Assembly: GCA_030612095.1 (NCBI GenBank)
Contig: JAUWOO010000033.1
Coordinates: forward strand, 1-13,524
Length of the DNA: 13,524 nucleotides
Direction: 5' to 3'
Source: Thermoplasmatota archaeon
GTDB taxonomy: Archaea > Thermoplasmatota > E2 > DHVEG-1
Below, piece after piece: positions 1-6,932 of the stretch (positions are counted from its first letter, which is position 1; the number at the start of each line of letters is the position of its first letter). Under the pieces are notes generated by a model. The model was not told the DNA's origin, did no database searches, and worked only from the letters and a program-made list of their open reading frames with translations. The position numbers were made by a program, and so were the translations under genes.

Positions 1-1
1 A

Positions 2-847
2 AGAAACGTAGCTCAGCAGTTTGCAAAGGAGTTTTCGGCCCCTTTATTTGAGGTGCAGCATCATTGGGCGCATGCTGCATCACTTTTGATTGACAATAAC
101 ATAGGCGAAAGTGTTGTCTTGGCACTTGATGGACTGGGCTATGGTAGTGATGGCACATTTTGGGGCGGGGAGGTTCTTGTTTCCAATTTTGAAGAGTTTA
201 AGCGTGTTGGACATTTGGAAAACATTCCGCCGCTTGGTGGCGATAAGGCTACAATTGATCCGCGAAGACTTGTCTTTGCTATTTTCAGTAGATTCGGCAA
301 AGAAAAATATTTTACTGGAAGTGAAGCCGATATTCTAAACAAGATGATGAATAAAGCGCCATTATCAAGCAGCCTTGGCAGGGTCATGGATGCACTTTCT
401 TGTTATCTCGATATTTGTACTAAAAGAACCTATGATGGTGAACCTGCTATGAAACTTGAGAAATATCTTGCAAACGGCAAGGCAAAATATTCTTTTGATG
501 TCGAAGTAAAAAATGGTGTCGTTGGTACAACTGATCTTTTTAGACAGCTTGAGGAAAAAGTAAAAAACCCCATTACAGAGAAACAAAGGGCGGATCTTTC
601 ATATTCGATAGTCAAAACAATCGTAGATGAACTTACAGATATCGCAATTCAACATGCTGAAAGTGAGGGCATTAAACACATAGGTTTGACTGGCGGTGTT
701 TCTTATAACCTTCCTATTACGGAGATGGTGGAAAAAAGAGTGGAAGAAGCAGGGTTGGTATTAGCTGTTCATACTACCGTTCCTAATGGGGACGGTGGTA
801 TTTCTGTAGGTCAAAACGCCATTGCTGGTCATAAATTGTCTTCATAG
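2..847 (+). CDS. hypF: Carbamoyltransferase HypF, C-terminal part (5' end cut by window)
   Basis: HypF makes the thiocarboxamide that becomes the cyanide ligands of [NiFe]-hydrogenase; it uses carbamoyl phosphate and ATP and hands the group to HypE in the cytoplasm. The frame is open from base 2, so the gene begins outside the window. The 281 visible residues cover the Kae1-like carbamoyltransferase domain of a protein usually near 750 residues. Visible family motifs are VQHHWAHAAS with its metal-type histidines, VLALDGLGYGSDG, GGDKA, an RTYDGEPAMKLE segment, and the terminal LTGGVSYN and PNGDGGISVGQ blocks. The GTG at 53 lies inside the conserved VQHH motif and is not the start. hypC and hypD lie about 1.8 kb away on the other strand; hypA, hypB and hypE are not in the window. 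Identification is firm. Confidence 0.95.
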   Translation, partial: RNVAQQFAKEFSAPLFEVQHHWAHAASLLIDNNIGESVVLALDGLGYGSDGTFWGGEVLVSNFEEFKRVGHLENIPPLGGDKATIDPRRLVFAIFSRFGKEKYFTGSEADILNKMMNKAPLSSSLGRVMDALSCYLDICTKRTYDGEPAMKLEKYLANGKAKYSFDVEVKNGVVGTTDLFRQLEEKVKNPITEKQRADLSYSIVKTIVDELTDIAIQHAESEGIKHIGLTGGVSYNLPITEMVEKRVEEAGLVLAVHTTVPNGDGGISVGQNAIAGHKLSS

Positions 848-899
848 TTTCAAAATGAGTGGCAACTTTTAATAATGAATTATTTATCGGTGGAGTATC

Positions 900-1130
900 A
901 TGGGGAAAAATAGAGATTTGATAATTATCTTATCACTTGTAGTAGTTGGAATGTTCATTCCATTTCTTGGTTCAATAATAATAAATTATGGGTTGGATTT
1001 AGTAAAGATAGGATCAACATTCGGATATTTTTTACTAATTTTTGCGATTGAACTTGGAGCAGTTTATCTGTATTTTACAATAAGTAATCGGGTGGCTAAC
1101 AAAAACATCGAGAAATACAAGAAAAAGTAG
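900..1130 (+). CDS. Small two-helix membrane protein, function unknown
   Basis: I do not recognise this 76-residue protein. Two hydrophobic stretches, about residues 7-29 and 41-61, look like membrane helices joined by a short loop with Asp33 and Lys36. A basic tail (many Lys after residue 67) would stay in the cytoplasm by the positive-inside rule, putting both ends inside. The ATG is well supported: the Shine-Dalgarno-like GGTGGAG at 889-895 sits four bases before it. The gene starts 52 bases after hypF on the same strand and could be co-transcribed, but an AT-rich patch at 868-886 could also be a separate promoter. No motif links it to hydrogenase maturation. Real gene likely; role unknown. 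Confidence 0.7.
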   Translation: MGKNRDLIIILSLVVVGMFIPFLGSIIINYGLDLVKIGSTFGYFLLIFAIELGAVYLYFTISNRVANKNIEKYKKK

Positions 1131-1136
1131 GATATA

Positions 1137-1823
1137 TTAGTGTTTTTTCTTTCTTACTCTTTCCTGGGTTTTTTCATTGGTTAACTCTCGAATTGTGTCA
1201 GTAGCAATCCATTTGGCTGTTTTTGAATTAATTTTTAAAATCTCCTTTGAAAGTTTTATCATCTTTTTATTGAGGGTTAAATTGCGTTTACCTATATTTC
1301 TTAAAGCCCAGTTAACGGCTTTCTTAACATAGTTACGTCCATCAACTGAGTGTTTTTTAATTAGGGGAATGAATTGTTCAAACTTCTCATCACTGGCTTT
1401 TTTGTCATGAACCGATAGACCTGCAATTAATGAGAATGCACCCCGTTTAACAAACTCTTCATCTCGTTCAGCCCATTCAAAAACCTTCTCCCATGCAAGG
1501 GGAGTTAAATCAAAAAGACTAGTGCATGCTTGGTCACAAATATCCCATGAATCGAAATCCTTTGCCCAGGAATCCATTTGTTCTCCTGTAACCTTAGACG
1601 GATCATCGATAAAGCAAGCTAGTAACCGCGCGTCATGAATGCCCGAATCCCATAACTCCAAAGCAAGTTCATGAGCTTTACCAATCTCTTTAGCAATAGG
1701 TCTCAACTTGTAAATTGAAACGCCAAGATTATTTTTAGGGTTAATTCCAAATCTTGCCATACCCGTTACTGCTTCTGGGTCAGATAGAGATTTTAGCCGT
1801 TTTAGAATTTCTTCGTATTGCAT
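1137..1823 (-). CDS. DNA alkylation repair protein, AlkD-like (COG4912 type)
   Basis: This 228-residue, all-helical HEAT-like protein fits the AlkD family of DNA glycosylases, which remove alkylated bases such as 3- and 7-methylpurines from DNA. Visible signatures are the W-x-x-D-F-D-S-W-D-I-C-D stretch at residues 86-97, which I take to carry the catalytic-region acidic residue, KRGAFSLIAGL near residues 126-136 (Arg127), and the very characteristic AVNWALRNIGKRN at 169-181. The C-terminus ends in a basic RKKKH tail. Length matches the family. A TATA-like CTTATAGA on the minus strand around 1843-1850 lies about 24 bases before the ATG, so the message may be leaderless. It follows the unknown 1997-2560 gene after a 173-base gap that holds a T-rich stop signal, so I infer separate transcription. 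Family assignment is strong; exact lesion specificity cannot be read. Confidence 0.88.
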   Translation of the reverse strand: MQYEEILKRLKSLSDPEAVTGMARFGINPKNNLGVSIYKLRPIAKEIGKAHELALELWDSGIHDARLLACFIDDPSKVTGEQMDSWAKDFDSWDICDQACTSLFDLTPLAWEKVFEWAERDEEFVKRGAFSLIAGLSVHDKKASDEKFEQFIPLIKKHSVDGRNYVKKAVNWALRNIGKRNLTLNKKMIKLSKEILKINSKTAKWIATDTIRELTNEKTQERVRKKKH

Positions 1824-1936
1824 GTTGGTAGCAGCATCACACTTCTATAAGATATGGTTTGTCATCGTTGTGATCCACAGCATATTCATAGGTTAAAAAT
1901 GTGTAAATGGTGGATGTATGTAAAATAGTAAAGATC

Positions 1937-1960
1937 ACAAAATTAAAATCAAAAAAAGTA
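1937..1960 (-). terminator. T-rich transcription stop candidate after the 1997-2560 gene
   Basis: On the minus strand, about 40 bases after the stop codon of the unknown gene, a run of seven T (plus-strand A at 1951-1957) is followed by further T-rich sequence (TTTTAATTTTG). Archaeal termination commonly uses T-runs without a long hairpin. A small palindrome GAGGACCTC (1967-1975) lies just before it. The placement, between two minus-strand genes, supports the call; it is not proof. Confidence 0.4.
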
Positions 1961-1996
1961 TTGACCGAGGTCCTCACTATAATATATGTTGGCGAA

Positions 1997-2560
1997 CTAA
2001 TTTTCTACTACATAATTCCAGTTTCTGTATGCATTATTTCTGATGGCTTCTCTCGATGTTTCCTGTCCACCAGTTTCTGAGTATTGTACATCAACAATTA
2101 TGCCTTCCACGTCTCTTACAATAATCTTGCTTTCATCTTCGTTATAATCGGTTGTATATATCTTTCCGTCCTTGTAGATCACCCCACGTTCTGTGTTGTA
2201 TACTGGATTCTTACCTAGTTGTATGTCTGGGTCATAATCCATGATGTCATCTAACCTCTTGAGTTGGTAAGCATCTTCTGCCATCCCTATCATTGTTCGA
2301 TAGACTCGTATTTTATGGGTATCTTTTTCAGAACTGATTTGATTCTTGATAGTGGATATAATTGCTGGAATGTCTTGTGTTTTTATTGCTAGAAGTATTT
2401 CTTTCCAAAACCAATTGTATGTCTTGCTCCCTCGTGCGTTAACATGTTCTGGAGGTTTATCTGGATGTAAAATAATTCTCCCCTTGAGGGTTCTATGTTT
2501 TTTTCTCCATTCGTTTCTTTGTTTATCAAGTTCCTTTTTTCTATCGTTTTTCTTTGACAT
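1997..2560 (-). CDS. Unrecognised soluble protein, about 187 residues
   Basis: I do not recognise this protein. Counting from the ATG at 2560 it has a strongly charged N-terminus (SKKNDRKKELDKQRNEWRKKH) that may be helical and nucleic-acid-binding, then a mixed helical middle with two tryptophans (YNWFWKEIL) and a helix-like segment around IRVYRTMIGMAEDAYQL. The C-terminal third (VYNTERGVIYKDGKIYTTDYNEDESKIIVRD) reads like a beta-hairpin-rich fold. There are no cysteines, signal peptide or membrane segments. An earlier ATG at 2590 would add ten residues; I prefer 2560 because AGAAGGG lies seven bases before it. It follows hypD by about 77 bases on the same strand (47 if 2590 is used), so it could be the last gene of a hypC-hypD transcript. 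No function is proposed. Confidence 0.7.
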   Translation of the reverse strand: MSKKNDRKKELDKQRNEWRKKHRTLKGRIILHPDKPPEHVNARGSKTYNWFWKEILLAIKTQDIPAIISTIKNQISSEKDTHKIRVYRTMIGMAEDAYQLKRLDDIMDYDPDIQLGKNPVYNTERGVIYKDGKIYTTDYNEDESKIIVRDVEGIIVDVQYSETGGQETSREAIRNNAYRNWNYVVEN

Positions 2561-2637
2561 TATAGAGCCCTTCTTTTGAAGATTTCCCATTATTTGTAAT
2601 GATTACTCGCCTTATGAAACTTGCCCATTGTCACTTT

Positions 2638-3720
2638 TCATCTTTTCTTTGTGTATCGATATTCTATGCTGCAGCTGCCTTCGACACTTACCATGCATGG
2701 TCCAACAGGGCTTTCAGGTTTACACTGTATACCAAACAGGGGGCATTCCTGTGGTAATAACAATCCTCTGAGAAGTTCTCCGCAACGGCAACCTTCTGGC
2801 TCTTTAAACTCCTTGTTGCTGATTTCCTTTAAATCATTTTCATATTTCCTTCGGGCATCATACGTCTCAAACTTGCTACGTAACTCGAGACTGGACTGGG
2901 GAATAACTGGAAACCCTCTCCATTTTTTATCTCCTGGTTCAAAGACTTCATTAATCACCTTTTGGGCTTTTACATTACCTTCTTTGTTTACAGCACGAGC
3001 ATATTCATTTTGAACGCAAGCTTTTCCATGTTCAATTTGCTGGACAAGCATCCATATGGCCATTAGAAGATCTAGTGGTTCAAAACCAGTAATAACCTGG
3101 GGGACACGATAATCCTTTGAAATAAATTCATATGGTTCGGTCCCAATGATTGTAGAAACATGACCCGGTTCGATAAGACCATCGATTTTGATTTCACCCA
3201 TGTCAAGTATGGCTTTTAAAGCAGATGGTATGGTGCGATGACAACATAGGATGGAGAAATTGCTTGGGGGGTTCTTCAGTAAAACTGAGGCAGTAGTTGG
3301 AGCAGTTGTCTCAAAACCAACAGCCATAAAAACAATGTCTTTGTCCTTATGTTTTTCAGCAAGATTCACAGCATCTTCTATTCCATATACTGTCCGGACG
3401 TCATATCCCTCTGTTTTCATGCTTTGTAATGACTGTGTTTCACCTGGAACATTTACCATATCACCAAATGTTGCAACGATCTTGCCTTTTCGTGCAAGCA
3501 GTAGCATCTCCTCAATTTCTTTGGGGGTAGTGACACACACTGGACAGCCAGGCCCCTGCCCAATTTCGATGCCACATTCTTTAAGTAGAGCATCCAAACC
3601 ATATTTTACCAAGGTATCTTGATGTGTTCCGCATACATGCATAAATTTGAGTTTTACATCTAACTTTTTAATCTTTGAGATGGTTTCCTCAGCTAATTTT
3701 TTATCCTTGAGTGAAAACAT
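2638..3720 (-). CDS. hypD: Hydrogenase maturation protein HypD
   Basis: HypD is the [4Fe-4S] scaffold that, with HypC, assembles the Fe(CN)2CO unit inserted into [NiFe]-hydrogenase large subunits. The 360 residues match family length. Motifs are MHVCGTHQ (Cys30), GPGCPVC (Cys59, Cys62), FGDMVNVPG, AVGFETTAPT and GFEPLDLL. The C-terminal cluster-binding region has cysteines at 311, 313, 326, 333, 342 and 350, with the familiar CRCGELLRG and CPLFG strings. No key residue is missing. Its ATG overlaps the hypC stop by one base (TAATG), the classic sign of translational coupling, so hypC and hypD are one transcript. hypF lies in opposite orientation about 1.8 kb away. Identification is firm. Confidence 0.97.
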   Translation of the reverse strand: MFSLKDKKLAEETISKIKKLDVKLKFMHVCGTHQDTLVKYGLDALLKECGIEIGQGPGCPVCVTTPKEIEEMLLLARKGKIVATFGDMVNVPGETQSLQSMKTEGYDVRTVYGIEDAVNLAEKHKDKDIVFMAVGFETTAPTTASVLLKNPPSNFSILCCHRTIPSALKAILDMGEIKIDGLIEPGHVSTIIGTEPYEFISKDYRVPQVITGFEPLDLLMAIWMLVQQIEHGKACVQNEYARAVNKEGNVKAQKVINEVFEPGDKKWRGFPVIPQSSLELRSKFETYDARRKYENDLKEISNKEFKEPEGCRCGELLRGLLLPQECPLFGIQCKPESPVGPCMVSVEGSCSIEYRYTKKR

Positions 3721-3953
3721 TAGTCTTCCTCGCCTGCCGATAACATCTCTCTAAAAAGATCGAGTGTTTCTTGCGCGTCTTTTTCATCAAGCACTTCTAT
3801 TGCAAAACCTGCATGGACTAAAACATAATCGCCGACTTTTACTTCAACAAGAGAGATATTGACCTTACGTTTTGTACCGTCCCCATAGTCAACAATGCTA
3901 TGTTCTTTGTTCTTGTCAATTTCAACTATTTTTCCAGGGATTGCTAAACACAC
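3720..3953 (-). CDS. hypC: Hydrogenase maturation chaperone HypC
   Basis: HypC is a small OB-fold chaperone that carries the iron intermediate with HypD and then binds the hydrogenase large-subunit precursor. The 77 residues match the family. The N-terminus MCLAIPGKIVEI has the essential Cys2 directly after the start. GDYVLVHAGFAIEVLDE, with His47, is the conserved core. The start codon is GTG at 3953, fixed by the need for Cys2. A TATA-like box on the minus strand at about 3979-3986 is about 26 bases before a point only a few bases from the GTG, so the message is close to leaderless. The stop codon overlaps the hypD start. Identification is firm. Confidence 0.96.
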   Translation of the reverse strand: MCLAIPGKIVEIDKNKEHSIVDYGDGTKRKVNISLVEVKVGDYVLVHAGFAIEVLDEKDAQETLDLFREMLSAGEED

Positions 3954-3978
3954 AATTTTGATATTATATTCTAAAGCA

Positions 3979-3986
3979 TTATAAAT
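3979..3986 (-). promoter_or_regulatory. TATA-like box for hypC-hypD
   Basis: The minus strand reads TTTATAAT here. Its centre is about 30 bases from the hypC GTG, predicting a transcript start within a few bases of the start codon. It lies only about 30 bases from the TATA-like box of the divergent Tes-like gene. Confidence 0.45.
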
Positions 3987-4010
3987 TTTCTCTTAAATCA
4001 AATAGATAAA

Positions 4011-4018
4011 GCTATAAA
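4011..4018 (+). promoter_or_regulatory. TATA-like box for the Tes-like gene
   Basis: CTATAAAG follows an A-rich stretch, as in archaeal promoters. The predicted start near 4040 gives a leader of about 24 bases containing the strong Shine-Dalgarno-like GAGGGAGG at 4052-4059, five bases (4060-4063 plus spacing) before the ATG at 4064. This gene therefore appears to use a leadered message, unlike its divergent neighbour hypC. Confidence 0.5.
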
Positions 4019-4063
4019 GAAAAAGATACATAATCCCTCAGAATTCACTCAGAGGGAGGAATC

Positions 4064-5587
4064 ATGGAAGAATTAGAAAAAACGACATCTATCTGTCCTG
4101 CATGCTATCAGGGAGGAAAAATCCAAAAGATAGACGCGCAAATTGTTGAGGAAGATGGAAAAGTATGGATCACCAAGAAATGCAAGAAACATGGTTCCTT
4201 CAAGGACATCTATTTTAGCGATGCCGATCTCTATAAAAAGTGGATAAAATACAAAGTTACTGGTACAACGTCACCTGATGTTAAAACAAAATTGTTCGAT
4301 TATCCTGCCTTATATGATGAGCATAAATCTCAGAGTGTTCTAACAAATCTTTTAATCACAAACAGATGTAACCTACGGTGTAGCTATTGTTTTATGAATG
4401 CTGGGGCATCTGGTGTAGTCTATGAACCAACCCTCGATCAACTCAGGGAATTAATGATTCAAGCGAGAAACGAACGACCCATGGGTTCCAAAGCAATTCA
4501 GATTACTGGTGGGGAGCCTACTATTAGAGACGATATTTTTGATATTGTCAGAATGGCCAAGGAAGTAGGTTTTTCTCATGTTCAAGTAAATACCAATGGC
4601 TTGAAACTTGCCGACAGTGCCGAGTATTGTAAGCATCTCAAAGATGAAAAGGTTAACACCATCTACATGAGTTTTGATGGAGTGACAAAGGAGACCAATC
4701 CTTGGATAGATCAGTGTAAAAAGGCAATAGAAAACCTTAGAAAGGTAAACTTAAAAGTTGTTCTGGTTCCGGTTTTAATTGGCGGTAAAAATCTTCATGA
4801 GACTGGAAAGATCGTTCGGTTCGCTCTTGATAATATGGACATTGTTAGAGGTTTAAATTTCCAACCAATTTCTTTCTGCGGAAGAGTTACAAAATTAAAA
4901 GATGAAAAACGGGATAAACAACGAGTGGACTATGTTCAAATGATGGCGGAAATAGAAAAGGAGTTCGATGGGCAGATATCGCGGGAAGATTTCTATCCAG
5001 TTCCTTTTGTCAACCCTATTTCAAAACTAATTGAAATGCTTAAAGGAGAAACCCAGGTAGAGTTTACTGCTCATCCTGGCTGCGGTGGTGCAACCTATCT
5101 ATTTTACGAAAACGGAAAACCAATTCCAGTTACACGCTTTATCGATGTCGAAGGTTTATTGAGTCTTATTGATGAAAAAAGCAAAATGACTGGGCCTCTG
5201 AAAAAACTTCGAGTTGGTAGTGCATTTCTTAGACATATTAACGATTTTGTTGATGATGAAAAAGCACCGCATGGTTTTGATTTGAGAAAACTCCTGAAAG
5301 ATGCTGCTCTAGGTGGAAGTTACGATTCACTTCGAGGATTCCACTACAAAAGTCTTTTTATCGGATCAATGTGGTTCCAAGATGCATTTAATCTTAATAT
5401 CGATCGTCTGCAACGTTGTGTTATCCATTATTCTACCCTTGAGGGAATCATACCGTTCTGTGCCTATAATGGTCTTGGCTATGGTGATGCGATACGTGAG
5501 AAACATTCCATTCCGATTAAAGAGTGGGAGAAAAAAACAGGAAGAACAATGAAAAGTGATCTAAGAAAGGATGTCCCGCTTACATAA
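4064..5587 (+). CDS. Radical SAM protein of the tetraether lipid synthase (Tes/MJ0619-like) family
   Basis: Tes joins the tails of two archaeal lipids to make membrane-spanning tetraethers by radical SAM chemistry. Visible order: an N-terminal metal-ribbon-like segment (Cys11, Cys14, Cys40, His43); the radical SAM motif NRCNLRCSYC with Cys102, Cys106 and Cys109; the SAM-binding ITGGEPTIRDD; HVQVNTNGLKL; then a C-terminal half with Cys272 (FCGRV), Cys340 (HPGCGGATYLF), Cys452 (RCVIHYST) and Cys466 (IPFCAYNGLGYGD), all resembling this family. The 507 residues match family length. Odd point: typical members, as I recall them, carry a CPxxCGLCxxH motif just before the radical SAM motif; here the aligned segment reads KLFDYPALYDEHK with no cysteine. 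So it may be a paralogue with another substrate. It is divergent from hypCD and convergent with the DUF5714 gene. Superfamily certain; Tes function tentative. Confidence 0.82.
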   Translation: MEELEKTTSICPACYQGGKIQKIDAQIVEEDGKVWITKKCKKHGSFKDIYFSDADLYKKWIKYKVTGTTSPDVKTKLFDYPALYDEHKSQSVLTNLLITNRCNLRCSYCFMNAGASGVVYEPTLDQLRELMIQARNERPMGSKAIQITGGEPTIRDDIFDIVRMAKEVGFSHVQVNTNGLKLADSAEYCKHLKDEKVNTIYMSFDGVTKETNPWIDQCKKAIENLRKVNLKVVLVPVLIGGKNLHETGKIVRFALDNMDIVRGLNFQPISFCGRVTKLKDEKRDKQRVDYVQMMAEIEKEFDGQISREDFYPVPFVNPISKLIEMLKGETQVEFTAHPGCGGATYLFYENGKPIPVTRFIDVEGLLSLIDEKSKMTGPLKKLRVGSAFLRHINDFVDDEKAPHGFDLRKLLKDAALGGSYDSLRGFHYKSLFIGSMWFQDAFNLNIDRLQRCVIHYSTLEGIIPFCAYNGLGYGDAIREKHSIPIKEWEKKTGRTMKSDLRKDVPLT

Positions 5588-5596
5588 TTTCTTCAA

Positions 5597-6298
5597 TCAT
5601 CTCGGATAAAACATACAATCTGTTTTTTTACATTCTTGATTTAGTTTTGTAAATTCGCAATGTATGTCTTTGTCAATGTTCATAGTGAATCCAAAATGCT
5701 TACGTAAAAATTTCTCTGCTCCAATTATTGATAGAAATGTATCTCTTTTACAGCACCGGGGGCCACCCCATTCTGCGATGGTAAGTAAATTCTCCGCAGT
5801 GATCTGATTACTCAATTTCCACTCTTTTTCAGATAACGGCGTTGCATCTGTGATCAGACTGATAAAAATACCCGTACCGACGGCGGCGCCACAGATTCCA
5901 TGAGACCCACAAAATCCTCCAAGTATTTTTTCAGCTCTATTTCTTGATTCTTTGATTTTGTTTTCTTTTTTTCCGTATTCTTCCTTTTTGTTATAGTATG
6001 CTGTTAACAATACTGCTGGAACGAGGAAATGATGTTCTGGTCCGTGCATTTTTATCTTTGGATTTTTCATTAAAATTAAAGACAACTCTAGCGGATCTTC
6101 CAGTTTACTGTTAATGCAAGTCTGTTCTATGAGATCATTTGCCGGTAGACTATGGCACTTGTCACATACAAAATGCCCGTCTATGCATGTTACATCTGAT
6201 TCATATGTTTCACGGCAATACAGACACTGTTGTTTCTTTTCATTCTTCAGATATACGATTTCTTTGCCACAAATGAGGCATCCACTTCTATGATCCAC
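5597..6298 (-). CDS. Cysteine-rich DUF5714-type protein with N-terminal zinc-ribbon-like segment
   Basis: This 233-residue protein resembles the archaeal DUF5714 family as I recall it; the function is unknown. Residues 1-50 hold paired cysteines (Cys7/10, Cys25/28, Cys38, Cys45/48), like one or two zinc-binding knuckles. The core has MHGPEHHFLVPAVLLTAYYN, then the glycine-rich GGFCGSHGICGAAVGTGIF, then GGPRCCKRDTF with adjacent cysteines, and a C-terminal CEFTKLNQECKKTDCMFYP. So many conserved Cys and His suggest a metal or Fe-S centre (inference). The start is GTG at 6298. A minus-strand TATA-like CTTTAAATA (6321-6329) is 26-27 bases upstream, implying a leaderless message. Its 3' end is only nine bases from the convergent Tes-like gene, so the two terminate into each other. 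Whether they share a pathway cannot be seen. Confidence 0.8.
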   Translation of the reverse strand: MDHRSGCLICGKEIVYLKNEKKQQCLYCRETYESDVTCIDGHFVCDKCHSLPANDLIEQTCINSKLEDPLELSLILMKNPKIKMHGPEHHFLVPAVLLTAYYNKKEEYGKKENKIKESRNRAEKILGGFCGSHGICGAAVGTGIFISLITDATPLSEKEWKLSNQITAENLLTIAEWGGPRCCKRDTFLSIIGAEKFLRKHFGFTMNIDKDIHCEFTKLNQECKKTDCMFYPR

Positions 6299-6320
6299 GG
6301 TTCATTATCTTCTATATGTA

Positions 6321-6329
6321 TATTTAAAG
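6321..6329 (-). promoter_or_regulatory. TATA-like box for the DUF5714 gene
   Basis: The minus strand reads CTTTAAATA, centred about 27 bases before the GTG at 6298. This spacing predicts transcription starting at the start codon itself and favours GTG 6298 over other starts. Confidence 0.45.
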
Positions 6330-6381
6330 TGTTCCTTGATGGAAAAATGGTGTGTTCATTTTTTTACAGTTTTAATGTAAA

Positions 6382-6390
6382 TTAAAAATA
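6382..6390 (+). promoter_or_regulatory. TATA-like box for the metal-uptake operon
   Basis: TTAAAAATA in an A-rich context lies about 33 bases (centre) before the ATG of the regulator gene. There is no Shine-Dalgarno-like sequence before that ATG, so a leaderless or near-leaderless transcript is likely. Confidence 0.4.
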
Positions 6391-6410
6391 AAAACAAGTT
6401 TTAAGTATTA

Positions 6411-6427
6411 GTTAAGTAATGCTTAAC
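6411..6427. promoter_or_regulatory. Palindrome over the regulator start codon, candidate autoregulatory operator
   Basis: GTTAAG and CTTAAC form a perfect six-base inverted repeat around TAATG. The ATG of the regulator gene (6419-6421) lies in the centre. A related TTAAGTATTA sits just upstream at 6401-6410. If transcription begins at the ATG, a protein bound here would block it. Binding by the adjacent regulator is inferred from position only. Confidence 0.4.
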
Positions 6428-6889
6428 TCGGTATTTCAGATGTTAACGGTTCGTGATAGAGAATATTTGAGGGCAATATTTGCTCTTTCTGGGTCCCAGA
6501 AACCAGTGGGTCCAGTCTTGCTGGCTGATAAAATGGGTGTGTCCAAAGAGTGCGCCTTCCAAGAAATGAGACGTTTGGATGTTTTAGGCTATGGCGAATA
6601 TGTGTTAAGAAAAGGTCTAAAACTGAATAAGTTGGCTATATCGATCGTTGAGAATGATTTCAAGAAGCATCACTTCTTCGAAAAATTCTTGCAGGAAACG
6701 TTAGGTATGACTCACGAAGAAGCTTGTCACGAGTCTAGTCGCATTGATCCATTTGTAAGTGAATATTTAATGCAGAGCATATACAATAAAACGGGAACAT
6801 TACGTAACGGCAGTTGTGGGTGCCGTATGAAAACACCACTGAATCCTAATGATTTGAAAGGCTGTCATTGGATTAACGAATCTCTCTAG
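6419..6889 (+). CDS. DtxR/MntR-like metal-dependent transcription regulator, atypical metal site
   Basis: The protein probably senses metal and represses the uptake operon that follows. Residues 10-62 read as a winged helix-turn-helix (REYLRAIFALS, then PVLLADKMGVSKECAFQEMRRLDVLGY). Residues 80-122 resemble the DtxR dimer and metal-binding domain: KKHHFFEKFLQETLGMTHEEAC with His84/His85, Glu88, His99 and Cys103, matching the family's HDEAC region. Two departures: the family's metal-binding Glu-His just after this helix reads Asp110-Pro111, and the tail has CGC (Cys133, Cys135) and CHW (Cys149, His150), which could form a thiolate site. The 156 residues fit the family's two-domain core. It lies 43 bases before the binding-protein gene on the same strand. 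The ATG is inside a palindrome. Alternative: another winged-helix family with a cysteine sensor. Confidence 0.75.
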   Translation: MLNSVFQMLTVRDREYLRAIFALSGSQKPVGPVLLADKMGVSKECAFQEMRRLDVLGYGEYVLRKGLKLNKLAISIVENDFKKHHFFEKFLQETLGMTHEEACHESSRIDPFVSEYLMQSIYNKTGTLRNGSCGCRMKTPLNPNDLKGCHWINESL

Positions 6890-6932
6890 AACAAATAAAA
6901 GAGTATGGTATTGATAATCAGAAGGGAAGATA

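Noticed and set aside
3251..3622. 123-codon plus-strand frame opposite hypD
   Set aside because: It lies wholly within the certain hypD gene; composition is that of an antisense shadow.
4035..4056. CCCTC/GAGGG hairpin that could hide the ribosome site of the Tes-like gene
   Set aside because: The TATA-like box predicts a transcript start near 4040, after the left arm, so the stem would not form in the RNA. A mapped start upstream of 4035 would revive it.
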